A stretch of DNA of 64,000 nucleotides from Gossypium raimondii (Eukaryota; Streptophyta; Magnoliopsida; Malvales; Malvaceae). A program made the position numbers and the translations under genes. The notes below the pieces were generated by a model. The model did not search any database. It was given only the letters and a program-made list of their open reading frames with translations, and was not told the origin of the DNA. Below are positions 1-13,600 of the stretch, one piece after another. Where the stretch lies: the NCBI RefSeq assembly GCF_025698545.1, contig NC_068577.1:2203501-2267500 (forward strand), written 5' to 3'. Numbering within the stretch: the stretch's first letter is position 1; every line of letters starts with the position of its first letter.

Positions 1-1647
1 GCATTTTTTACTAATGGACTACTTTTCTCAAGTAAATTTATGTTGAACAAATGATAGAAAGCCGAAATCTATTTGAAAAATATGTTTTCTGGCTTATTGA
101 ACAAATGCAATTGGATAGGAATTGCATTTAAATCGTATGATTTGTATTTAAACCCCTTGTGTTCATCCTTGCTATAGAATAATGTGTTTAAAACATAAGG
201 AAAAGACATGTTAGGAGATTCCATTGGGTTGTAGATGATGTTAGTCTCCAAATCACTTGGTGAATAGTTAGAAGTATGCACTTTATTCAGAACGTTAGAT
301 CATGAAGTATCACGTTGAATTGGACCTTGTTTAATTTAAAAAGAGAGGTCTTAGGTTGGAGTGTGAGCAAGATTTGAGCATAAGCCAATACATCTAAGCC
401 CTCCTGCTCACCTCAATATATTATATAGTTCACTAATAGATGTCTCCCCATTTTGGAGTTAAAAGTGAGATGAATTACTTGAGGTTTTAGACTTTTAGAA
501 AAATTGTTCCAGTAATTTCTTATGAAGTTGTGTGACTAATGTGGAATATATGGTATGAAGACATTCGTGGTTGAATTATATGGATTAGTACAATGGTAAT
601 GAGAAGCTTATATAATGGTAATGCGAATAAGCAGAATGCTTATTTCCTAGAGGATGTAAGAAAAACCTATTCTACCACACTTAATGACCAATGAAGCTTT
701 TGTGTGTGTGTGTCTTTATTTTTGTTTTTTTTCATTTCTTTAGTTTAGCTAAGGAAAGAAGCTACAGGTGTGTTAGCTAAGCTGGGAGGATTTGAGTTCT
801 TTATAACTTGACTAACCTCAAACCCTTGGAAACTGCCCCAAAGTTGAACTTGGAAGATTTTTCGTTAAGCCCAATGACAATGTGTTGATGGTGCCAACAA
901 AATATTTATTTAGATGATCGTTGAAATTATGATATTTGTTCTGCATTTGCTTGGAACCTTATTTTTAAGAGATTTAATGGCAATGACATACGTCATGTGG
1001 AGTTTTTTTTTCTAAAAAGAGATGTAGAAAGTGGTCTAAGTTTTAATTTTTTAATTGTCAGATTCATCTGTACTTTTTTTCTTACTAGTACTTTTGTTGG
1101 CTACATCTCATTTGGTGGTTGATTTGTCATGCTGGAAGATTATGGGGATACCATGGTCTCCATCAACTTACTGTTAGGGGCAACTTTTTAATTCCCTTCA
1201 TTCTACTAAGCTGCTACATGGGTCGATATATTATAACATCATCCCATTTTGAATTGGTATTTTATCATTCAATTGTTAGGTTAGGTTGTGATCTTTTCAC
1301 CCTTTTTTGTTTGAGAATCAGTTAATGCTACTTTTTTTTTTGGGGGGTTCATCTACTTCGCTATATAGCACTTGTGTAAATACCCTCTAAGGAGTACTTG
1401 ACCTGCAACAGATAAAGGGATTTATTCAATTACATAATTTGGGTTCTTAGTATATGGTGCCCTTGATATTTCCCCTTTTTGCGTCTTAGATTATTTTATG
1501 TATCAAAAATTAAAATGTAAAAAGAAAAAAAAGGAGATGAGAATATGTCTGACTTCAAAAATAATGTAGTTGCTTGTGGATAGAATAATCTAGCCGAAAG
1601 ATTAAAGATTCTACCTCAAAGGAATTTTACATGGTTCCCTTTTGTAG
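1..1647. other. No recognised exon; upstream or intronic DNA
   Basis: AT-rich sequence with only short chance ORFs. The first recognisable exon of the downstream ArfGAP gene starts in mid-BAR domain, so earlier exons should lie to the left of the window or unrecognised in this stretch. I looked for the usual N-terminal BAR coding signature of this family here and did not see it. Confidence 0.5.
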
Positions 1648-4600
1648 GACCGATTGTGTCTAAGTTCATCAATGCATTTCGTGAGCTTGCTAACTACAAG
1701 GAGATGCTTCTTTCACAAGTGAGTATCAATTTACCATTAGAAGAATACAATTCTTTCTTGTCCAATTGAAGAATATTGGACAAGTAGCTTTTGTCTTATT
1801 AATGTTATTCCTAATGTATATGTTTTGTTACTAACAACATTTTATTAGATTTTATTTTCTTAACCAATATTTTTTTTGTCCTGTATGATTGTACATGGTT
1901 ACGTAGTATTCTATGCTTTGGGTATATTTAAATCAGTATTGTCAAAGATGTAAGGCATATTCTAAGCGCTAGAACCCTTATATTGCCTCAAGTGCAAGGC
2001 GCAAAAAGGGTGCTAACCTAAGTGAAGTAAAGAGCAATATATGTACATGAAATAAACTTTAAAGTGTGGTCTAGTTTAGCTACAGCACACATTTCTTTTA
2101 TTAGTCAATTTGTATGATTTCCTTATGGTCCTTGTCTATAGTTGAAAACTCGAATATTGAGGAGTATAGAGTTTGATACTATCTGTTTCTTACTAGTAAA
2201 GGCATATCTAATGAAAAAAGTGAAAATAAAAGAAACTCAAGAGAAGTTCAATCAAAAGGGCACTTTTATTCTTAAATCTTTAAAAAGAAAGCACACATAG
2301 ACGCACCAGTTGCGTGCTTGAACAAATTGGCCGCACCGAAAATGGTTTGAGGTGCTTTTGTTATCTGTACGAAGACCTTAATAACAATTATTTAGATCTC
2401 TATAGGTTACTATGACTGGATATAATGAAGTGATGAGCTTTTAGATGGTAGATATCATGCACCTTTGGAACTTGTATTGAAAAAAGTATATGTATCGCAT
2501 CAACTCCTTTTCTCCCAAATTTGTGTAACATTCTTAATTTAGAAGGTGAGCTTCTTGATGGTAGATATCATGCACCTTTGGAACTTGTATTGAAAAATGT
2601 ATATGTGTGGTATGAACTCCTTCAACTAGCTTTAATAAGGAAATAAGTTGCCCTATGACAAGAAAAAAAAAGACCTTTGAATTTGTCATTGCTCAAGACT
2701 TATCGGTGCATGTACATATGGTATCTGTACAAGCCGTATTGTGACATTAGCAAAAGCGGATTCACTGTTGAGATTGTATATTTACTCAAAAAAGTATTCA
2801 ACATGGTAATTTATATATATGTAATTACTTTATAAATTCTTCATTTTCCATAAAAATGCTTTTGTGTTCGATTGGTTATATTGCCTTGCTTTTTATATAT
2901 AATAGCACTGGTAGACATTGAATATATTAGTCGTACACGAAAACTGTAATCTTGAGGCCACTTGTTGCATAACTTCAAATAAGCATTTAATTATAGAAAA
3001 CTTCATATTTGAGATTCCATTTTAACAATGTGCTACATGCTTAAGAGAATAGTTATTTTAGGTGTCCTGTTTGAGATGCTCAATTTTGTATCTGAGATTA
3101 GAATACCTATTACAGGTGGAGCACTTGTTAGCTGATCGGCTAATGCACTTTATGACTGTTGATTTGCAAGATGTAAAGGTAAAATTCATTGTTTTTTTTC
3201 ATGAATTTAGAATTTAAATTGCCATTATCTAGCCCACTTTTGAATGGCTATGAATGTGGATTTAATTCTATTGAAAAACTTAAAAGAAATCAAGACAGTG
3301 AGCGAAACTTTTCCCCTTTTGAGATTTTGCATTGAAACCTTGTTCTATGTGCTTACAATGGGGTTGTTAATGGTTTCGACGCAACCCTTTAGCTTTCTTT
3401 GTATGTCTTTAAACTTGATCTAGGTGCAGTAGATGACATAGGTTGGACTTTTTCTGTTAAACAACCACTTTGGATTTATAGCAAACTTAATTACTTGTCA
3501 TGTTTCCTTTAGTGTATTCATGTGTTGTGTTTGAAACAACTTTGAGAGGGCCTAATCTCTGAAATATTTCTTCCACTGTAAACAACCTTGCACATCACTC
3601 TTTTGTGGTCTTTTTACTTCTATGGTTTGCATTATGTTCTCTCTCGTCTTCCCACCTCCACTTTTTTTTTCATCAAAGTGGGAATATTATGCTTTTTCTA
3701 TTATCTATTGCCACACTATCCATCCATGTAGTTTACTGTTAGCCTAAATATTTTTTTCCATTCTTTTATATATTTATCCATGTGTCACTTTTCCTTCCTT
3801 ATCATCTTGAAAATGGGAGTACTTTCTAGCAAAACTCTATAATCCCCCTGGAATCTGAAATTTATAATGTGAGGAAAGTATAGGACACTCATATAAAAAG
3901 AAGATTGAATGATTGAGGCATGATGTTCTTTTTGTACAAGAAACATTCACAATATTTTTATCCTATTCATGGACAATATTGGATCTAAATGTTCATAATT
4001 GTGGAAACAAATATGAGTAAGATGCATTAAGAGATCAAAATACAACAGTCTATATGGTGGGACCTTGGGGGCAGCTAATAAGTCAAATGAGCAAACATAA
4101 TATTTGCTTTCATTTTTGAAAAGTTCAACATTTTTATTAACTTTTCTTCCTTGCTAACTATGTTAGAGTCTTGAGCTAAATTCCTTTTTTTATGCCTTTC
4201 CTAATTTGCTTTATAGCTTTTATCCTCCGTCTTTTGCAGGAGTCTCGTCAACAGTTTAACAAAGCTAAATATGTATATGATCAGGTATTAAAGATAATGA
4301 AGCTCCCTTTCCAGCGTGAAGTCATTATTATGATTGGATATTAATGGCAATTTGAATCTCCTTCTCTCTCTCTCTCTCTCTTTCTCTCTCAATCTTGGAA
4401 CTGAGTAATTATTAGGTAAAAACATGCTACGTTTATATGTACTACCACTAAGAATACTTGTAAGTCCAGTGTTATCTAATAGAAATGAAAAACATAAAAA
4501 CCTAGTCAGCAACTTGATGACATGTTTTCTGTGTTATGGAAACTGAATATTCCTTGCATAAAACAAATATACTGCTAGTTTACTTTCTTTAATATTATGT

Positions 4601-7600
4601 GGCAAAACACTGATGGGGATGTCTCATCACCTAAATATGTTCTCCAATGGATTTACAAATGCAAGTGCTAAGAATATAAAAGTGATGCAAATATATGTCT
4701 TGTGGAAGTTTTAAATAACTATTTTTCCTTTAAAATTTTATGAAAAGCCACAATCAAGCAAAACAATACCATTAAAACTACCATGATATTTAATTCCTTT
4801 TAGATATAATGCTTTTCACCAAATCATCTTTTACTTCCAGGCACGTGAAAAGTTTGTGTCTCTGAAGAAGAATACACGAGGAGATATTGTTGTTGAACTA
4901 GAAGAGGTATGCTCTTTCCTTATGTAATTATTGAACTTTCACATGTTTTTAAGAGGGCTCAAAGATGACATTCTTATCCTATACTCTATTAAGTCTCACA
5001 CTAGTTTTCTCTGCTATACTGAATCTAGTTCACTAGTTTGTACATTTAACTATTGGGTCCGATATCATTTTAGTTTGTAGCTCCCTGTTTTTGGACAATA
5101 TATCCTGATTTGTTGTGCCTTTTTCTTGACAAATTTACGTGTTTGATTTGTTCTTTCTGCTTACTGTCATCAAATGAAGTACACAGTCTGTTCTTTTTGG
5201 CTTAGATGTTCTTTCTGTTGTTTCCAGTATCTAAGAACTCCCACTTTATCTGCATGACAAAAGTATTAGTTGCAATTCTTGAACATTTTATCTAGGTCCC
5301 CAAAAGTAAATACATTTTTGTTTCAAGAACTGACAATATAACTAATAAATCAATTCCTTATTGTTGGCCCGAAACACAAGGTACGTGCTTGGAAGGGGTG
5401 TCTAAGAGAAATATTCACTATCTTCAACACTTACAATAAGTGATCCTAAATCTATCACACACCCGTGACAATTTCCTCACCTTTGTACCTTGAAGAATGA
5501 TATGCTCACCACTAAATTCACCCTTATGAACTTAGCATGTAAAACTACAACACAATAGGTTTTACAATCACAATGCACTCAATAAAATGAAATGAAGTTC
5601 CTAACTTGAACAGATTAAGTGTTATATCTCTCTATACAATAACCTACACAAGTCTCTAAATTATGTAGAATATTTCAAGGCTTGCTAACATAAAGAAGAT
5701 TTATTACCGTACCTATTAAACAACAACTAAATAAGCTAAATACAATATAATAATAACAAACAATGTAAACAATGATTGTTGGCAACTAAGACTTCAACAA
5801 TCCAATCCAATCCAACTTCTTTCATCCAAGGGATTAGATAAGAATGATTCAATTCGATCCAATTCTCCATATATATTTCCTCAAGAGATATGATCTTCAT
5901 TGATGGGTTAGATACATTCCACAATATCAACACAACCCAACCCAAAAATCTGATTTTGTAAATTGCCAATAACTCATATATGGAAACAATCTCTGTTGGA
6001 ACATTGACAGCAAAACAAACCAAAGTAGCAAGCCAAAAAATGAAATCGAAGCAAAAAGAAAAGAGAACAACAGCAAAATTGTAACTGAAGAACATCATGT
6101 ATTTCATTCAAAATTTGAAATAATATAAGTTACAAATTGTTAACATGACAGTTACCCAATGACATAACTGCTCTCACTTAAGCTAGACTAATACTAACTT
6201 GATCAAAACACAAAAGATAAATTGACATTTCAGCTTTTACATCAAGTTCACATCACAAACTTAATCCTACTAACTTTGTAAGTAAATTACAATTGAACTA
6301 AACAAAATTACATAGGAACAAAATGAACAAAACAGATTGCTTCATTTGGTCCAGCTTCAGTTTTGCATTCCAAGCAAAGTTGTTGTTGCTTCTGGTCATT
6401 TGTTACACTGCAGGCCAAAGTTCAACACTCCTCCTTGGACTGTATGTAACAAACACCAATTCCTCTTCTTAAAACTTCAAACCTGGTTGCTCCCAATGGC
6501 TTGGTCAATATGTCAGCCAACTGAGCTTCTGAGCTACAATGAACAAGGCTGACTTCCTTCGATTGCTCAGCCTCTCTAATAAAATGGAATTTGATCTTAA
6601 AGTGTTTTGTTTTACCATGAAACACAGGGTTCTTAGCTATGGCAACTGCAGATTGATTGTCTACCCAAATCTCAGTTGCTTCAGCTTGATCCTCATTTAG
6701 ATCATGAAGGAACTTCCCGAGCCATATGGCTTGATTAACAGCTGCTACAGCTGCAATGTACTCTGTTTCAGCTATGGACTGAGCAAAAGTTTGTTGCTTC
6801 TTCGAACACCAGCAAAAGACACTCGATCCAAGTGTAAAAAAATAGCCAGAGATACTCTTCATGTCATCGAGAGAACCAGCCCAATCACTGTCTGAATATC
6901 CTTCCAGTTTTAGCTCCTTTCCTTTTTCAAACATCACACCATAACTTGCAGTTCCTTTAATGTATCTAAGAACCCTCTTTGCTGCTTTCAAGTGAACCAC
7001 GTCACAGCAGTGCATAAACCTTGACAAGAGACTGACACCAAACATAATATCAGGTCTAGTTGCTGTTAGATATAGCAGACAACCTACCAGGCTTCGATAT
7101 TACTTCTCATCAACTCTTTCTTGGTCTCCATTATTTATTAGCTTCTCACCTTAATCCACGGGTGTGCTTACTGTTTTGCAGTTCAGCATGCATAATTTAT
7201 TGAGAATTTTTAAGGCAAAAGCATGTTGGCTGATGAATATGCCTTGATCAAATTGATGCACTTCCATGCCAAGGAAGTATGTCATTACTCCCAAGTCTGT
7301 CATTTCAAATACTTCCTGCATTTGAGCTTTAAATTCATCAATAAGCTCACTCTTGCTTCCAGTCACAAGCAAATCATCCACATAGAGAGAAACAATCAAC
7401 AATGTCTCACATTCTGACTTCTTCACATAAAGTGTAACTTCACTGACACTTTTCTCAAACCCGAGCCTAGACAGGTAAGTGTCAACCTTGTCATACCAGG
7501 CCCTTGGTGCCTGCTTCAGGCCATAAAGTGCCTTTCTCAGCCTATACACTTTGTCTTCCTCTCCAGCAACTTTAAATCCATCTGGTTGCTCGATGAAAAT

Positions 7601-10600
7601 CTCCTCCTTGAGGAAACCATTCAGAAAAGCTGATTTTACATCTAATTGGTGAACCTTCCATTATTTCTGAGCAGTCAAAGTAAACAGGAGTTTGATTGTA
7701 TCCAATCTTGCTACTGGAGCAAATGTTTCCATGAAATCAACTCCATACTGCTGACAGTAGCCTTTCACCACAAGCCTTGCCTTGTGCTTGTTCAATGAGT
7801 CATCAGCATTGTACTTAGCTCTAAAAACCCATTTAACACCAATGACCTTCTTTTGATAAGGTCTGTTCACTAGTTCCCAGGAGTCATTCTTGTGGATCAT
7901 CTCCAGTTCTGCTTCCATGTCTTTCTTCCAATGTTTGTCTCTAATAGCTTCTTCAAACTCAGATGGCTCAACTATAGCAACATTGCTTCTTTGAAAAACA
8001 TCAGCAATGGTTCTGGTGCCTCACTGGTGCATCATCAACAGCTTCACTGTTTGAAACTTCTTCTGTTGGTTCAAAGACACATTCTAGTTGACCATATTCA
8101 ATTGAGTCTATTTTAGTACCATTCCAACTCCAAACCTTCTCTTCATCATCTCTGCTGACCAGAACTTTCTTTGTTGATGGATCAAACATTCTATAGCCCT
8201 TCTTGGTACTACTATAGCCAACAAAGATTTCTGGAACAGTTCTGCTTTCGAGCTTGGTTCTCTTTTCCACTGGAATATGGGCATAGCACCACAGCCAAAT
8301 ACTTTGAAGTGTGATACCACTGGTTTAACTCCATGCCAAGCCTCAAAAGGAGTTTTGTCTTTGACTACTCGAGTTGGCAACTTGTTGAGCAGATACACTG
8401 AGGTGTTAACTGCCTCAGCCCAAAATTTGCTTGGAATTTTACTCTGAAATAGCAAACATCTGGTCATATCAAGCACAGTTCTGTTCTTTCTCTCACATAC
8501 TCCATTCTGTTGAGGAGTATAAACAGTGGTTAGCTGGTGGTGAATTCCAGCTTGTTCACAAAACTTCTGAAATCTGTCAGACACATACTCAGAGCCATTA
8601 TCAGTTCTTAAGGCTTTGATTTTACTACCAGCTTGATTTTCAACCAAAGCTTTGAATTTGCAGAATGTTTCAAATACTTCTGACTTCTGCCTCAAAAAAT
8701 AAACCCAGCAGAACCTGGTCGAGTCATCTATAAACAAGATAAAATACTTGTTGTCATTGAGAGAAGGAGTTTTCATTGGACCACAGACATCAGAATGCAC
8801 AAATTCAAGCCTTTCTTGAGCTCTCCATGCACTATCAGCAGGAAAATGCAATCTAGCCTGCTTACTAAGCTGACAAACCTCACAAACAGAACTAGTGACT
8901 TCAACTTTGAACCTGTCATCAACCACATTCAGCCTATGCAACAGATCAAGAAATCTAAAATTAGCATGGCCTAATCTCCTATGCCAAAGACCAGTGCTAT
9001 CAGCAAGGCTGGTGTAAGCCTTTCTCTCCACTTGACTCACATCAAGCATGAAGCACCTATTAGTCATAGTTACTGTAACTAGCTCCTAACCACGTGAGTC
9101 TTGAACACTACAACAGCCATTTTTAAAAACTAAGGTATAACCCTTTTCCACTAACTGGCCCACACTAAGCAAATTTTAATCTATATCAGGTACAAAAAGC
9201 ACATCAGTAATCACTTTGTTACCTGAACCAGTGCTGATCATCACATTGCCTTTGCTTTTGGCCTCAATCAAGTTCCCATCTCCAATTATGATCTTTGAGG
9301 TAAAGGTCCTGTCAAGGTCTTTAAACAGTTTTTCATCAGCTGCCATGTGGTGTGAGCAACCACTATCCACTAGCTAATCACTTTTGGCTTTTGTTGTGCT
9401 AATAAAACAGGAGGCTGTGAAAACATGCTCCTCCTGAGCTTGAAGATCTTCTGTAGCTCGAGCCTGTTGCTGAACAGGTTCTTTCTTTTTATTTTTACAC
9501 ACTTTCTCAACATGGCCAAACTGTTTACAACTTCTGCACTGAATACCTGGCCTAAACCAACAGTATCTTTCTGAGTGTGTTGTTTTATTGCAATGAATAC
9601 ATGGTGGAAATACCCTTTTTCCTTCATCTTTCCTTGATTTCTCGCTTTTGTTATGCCAAGGCTTATTGCCTTCCAGATTTGAACTTGAGCCTTCATTGGC
9701 TTTTGCCTGGAAACCACCTTCAGGATGTTCTTCCTACCTATTTGCTCTCCTTTGCTCAAGTGCAAAAGAGGAGTTTATCAGCTCAGACAGTGAGATAGTT
9801 GATAAATCTCTCGAGTCCTCAAGTGAAGAAATTTTTTACTTGAATTTCTCAAGGAGAGTTGTGATGACCTTTTCAACAACTCTTCTCTCACTGAAGTCCA
9901 CTCCAATGAGCCTTATGCTGTTGACAGTGGTCATTATCCTGTCTGAGTACTGCTTGATGGTCTCAGAATTCTTTCATCTTTAGATTTTTAAAATCTCTCC
10001 TAAGATTGATCACTTGCTGCTGCCTCGTTTTGTCTGACCCCATGAACTCCTCCTTCAGCTTCTCCCATGCCTGTTTAGGTGAATCACGGGCCATTATCCT
10101 GGTGAAGATCACATCTGATACCCCATTCTGCAAGTAGGCAATTGCTTAATGCTTCTTGGAGCACTCTTCACTGGGTTGGCTCATCTGAGCAATGGTGGGA
10201 TTGGCTCTCAATGGAGGTGGTTCGATATCATTTTCAATCACATTCCACAAGTCGTGTGCCTGAAGATATGTTTTCATCTTAACTATCCAAATGTGATAGT
10301 TTTCTCCAGTGAACATAGGTGGTGGAGGTGGTGTGAAGCTCATCTTGCTGAAACTAGCCCAACAGCTTCGATTTCTTACTTCTCCAAACTTGTTTTAGCC
10401 AAAAAACACAACCAACAACAGAGTCCCTCAAAGACTTGGGCTCATGATACCATTTTTTGGAACATTGACAGCAAAACAAACCAAAGTAGCAAGCAAAAAA
10501 ATGGAATCGAAGCAAAAAGAAAAGAGAACAGCAGCAAAATTGTAACTGAAGAACATCATGTATTTCATTCAAAATTTGAAATAATATAAGTTACAAATTG

Positions 10601-13600
10601 TTAACATGACAGTTACCTAATGACATAACTGCTCCCACTTAAGCTAGACTAACACTACCTTGATCAAAACACAAAATATAAGCTGACATTTCAGCTTTTA
10701 CATCAAGTTCACATCACAAACTTAATCCTACTAACTTTGTAAGTAAATTACAATTGAACTAAACAAAATTACATAGGAACAAAATGAACAAAACAGATTG
10801 CTTCATTCGGTCCAGCTTCAGTCTTGCATTCCGAGCACAGTTGTTGTTGCCGCTGCTGGTCACTTGTTGCACTGCAGGCCAAATTAGTTCAACAATCTCG
10901 ACTGTTGTAGTTGATCAGAAAGTGGGCACTCGCTCAAACACTCCTTCATCCATTCCATATTTTTCAACACTTATATTAAAGCATGGAATAATAGCTTGGT
11001 TTTTGCTATGAAGGCATTCTTTGTTCAAATTATATCATGTCTTCATCATCATCTCATATTTTCTTGTTAAGTTCTAAAGTTATCCATAGAGTACAGTTGT
11101 CTTTTCAATAATAAAACTAACATGGCTTGTATTCTGGGTTGGATTGGATTTTGGTTTTGACAGGATCTACAAAATTCAAAATTTTCTTTTGAGAGAAGGC
11201 GCTTTGATTTAGTATGTTTACTGCAGCAGCAAGTCTCACTATTTATTTATATTAAAATTGTATTTCCATTTTATTCCGTACTTCATTTGGTGACTTTTCT
11301 TTGTGGTTTAAGGAAAACAGGCAACTGCTCTGATGAATATAGAAGCAAAAAAAAAGTATGAGTTTCTGGAATCTATAAGTGCAATTATGGATGCCCATCT
11401 TAGATATTTTAAGCAGGTTTGTATTTTCTTTCTCAAAATTTTTGCTAGGTTGAGCTAGTTTTAAAAAGATGTAATGTATGTGGACTGAATATAATTGATT
11501 TCTTTTGTATAGGGGTATGACATATTGAGCCAGTTGGAACCATTTATTCACCAGGTAATGTTTTACCTTTTTCACTTTTTGGTTTGAAACAAAACAAATG
11601 AGATGGTGTTGATTACTACAAACCAATTAACTGATTAATTATTCAATAAGGGTTGTTCCCTCCATGATATTAGAAAGAAGATAATGACATATAGTCAAAG
11701 GAATCTATGATTGTTGGAAATTTCTTCCTTTTGTATTATTGTCATCTTGTGTATATTTTTTGGGGATTTACCATGTTAAAGAACAAAATTTTGTCTTCTC
11801 TGATGCATATGAATTTGTCTTTACCTTGATATAAATTGCGTCGCAAATCCATCTTTGAGATATTTGAATTAAGAATTTCATCCTTTGGATGCAACAGGAG
11901 TCATGCATTTCAACTTTTTGTTATATAAATGTCAATGTAATAAATGCATAAGTTATATGCATATCTCTGCCATATGTGCACATTGTATCAGGTATTGATC
12001 TATGCTCAACAATCAAAAGAATTAGCAAATGTTGAACAAGAGAAGCTTGAAAAACGTATTCAAGAATTCAGGACCCAAGCTGAGATAGATACTTTACGAG
12101 TTTCTAACAACATAGAGCCTTCAACAAATGCTGGTTCTATTCAAGTTGTTGGCATGAATTTAGACAAAAGTGTAGAACCACTCATATTGTCCTCCATTGA
12201 AGGGGAGGTGAGTGCTTGATCTTCATATCTTTTACTTGGGCTATTATTTTCATATCAACATCGTGTTTATTTCATCAATGTTGTTACTTGGAGAAATGAA
12301 GTACTCTTTTTCATTCTTTTTGCAGGTCCAGACAATCAAACAAGGATATTTGTTGAAACGTTCTAGTTCGAGGGGAGATTGGAAAAGAAGGTTCTTTGTA
12401 CTTGATAGTCGAGGAAGTTTATACTATTATAGGAATAAGGGTATCAAACCAATGGTATGTGTTAACATTTTATTATTATCCTTGGTTGATCATGTCTAGT
12501 AATATAGCTTGGAGCAATTTGTCCTTTAATTATGATTATGGGTGAAGGGGAGGTATGCCTGTACCTAGATGTTAGCTTTGATGCTAGCTAATTTATGGTT
12601 TTGACAAAATTGATGATGCATTGCAGTGGAAATTAAATGTTTGTATGGTCTTGTTGCCCTATAGCTGTATATAGTCCTCCAAATTAGTTTGTTAAATCCC
12701 TCCAATTTAGCTTATCAAGTCCAGAGAACCTTGGAATAATAATCCCAGATTTCCACACTCCGCTCAAGCTGGAGAACTAATGCTAATAATTTCCAGCTTG
12801 AACAAATACGCGTCAATTGAGCTCTAGGGATGGGTTTGGAGTTGGTAAGGATATGTTTAGTTTGTTGTCATATAAGTGTGTATACAACTTCAACATGTAC
12901 TCTATGTGTCGACCAATCTCCATGCTTGATGCGATCATCAAGCATTGGCTTTTCGAAATATTAATTGTTGCTCGATTGTCACAACTTCATAGAGACTTTG
13001 AATTGGAAAATGAAGTTCTTCTAAAAGTTCTCTTAGTTACGTTCCTTCATAGATTCCATGAACTAGGGTCAATAAAATCTCATTGCTTTGAGCAACCACA
13101 GATTTTTCTTGCTCTTTTGTGTGACAAAGTTTCCCCATAAGTAGGAACAGTACCCAGATGTTAACGTCCTATCATTCAAAGATCATGCCCAATCAGCATC
13201 TATGAAAAATTCTATGGTCCTGTTAATTCCTCTTTTTCAAAAATAAGCTTTTTCTTGGAGTCATTTTTAGGTATCTCAATATTTTGAACACTGCTTTTAG
13301 ATATACTTCATTTGGGTTGTTCATAAACTAGATAACTACACTACAAAGATAATTGAAGAAATTGACGAAAAAATAATAATTTGAGGGTTTTGGAATAATG
13401 TTCTTGTGTATTAACTCAAGTATTTACATGGGTATAATATATTCACGACTATTTTGAACTACTTAAGTAAATACAATCTTCACAATAAATAGAACAAATA
13501 AAATCTCGATAATTTAACCCTAAGAAATCATATCAGCCTTGATTGACAAGGCTATCAATAGTCAATGGTCAACACCCTTCCTCAAGTCAGTGCATAGATA

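Larger units (their letters stand above)
5994..10894 (-). mobile_element. Ty1/copia LTR retrotransposon, complete with two LTRs but coding-defective
   Basis: A 4.9-kb element lies in reverse orientation in the intron between two BAR exons of the ArfGAP gene. It is flanked by an exact 5-bp target duplication, ATCTC at 5989-5993 and 10895-10899. LTRs of 434 and 440 bp have TGTTGAAC / GTTCCAACA-type ends. The primer binding site next to the 5' LTR (10438-10452, read on the minus strand) resembles initiator tRNA-Met sites: TGGTATCA, then TGAGCCC. A purine tract, AAGGAGGAG, abuts the 3' LTR. Domain order is gag, protease, integrase, reverse transcriptase, RNase H, which is the copia order. Confidence 0.95.

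Noticed and set aside
5736-6107. 123-codon minus-strand ORF
   Set aside because: Spans the intron/LTR boundary of the copia element; composition typical of chance AT-rich ORFs.
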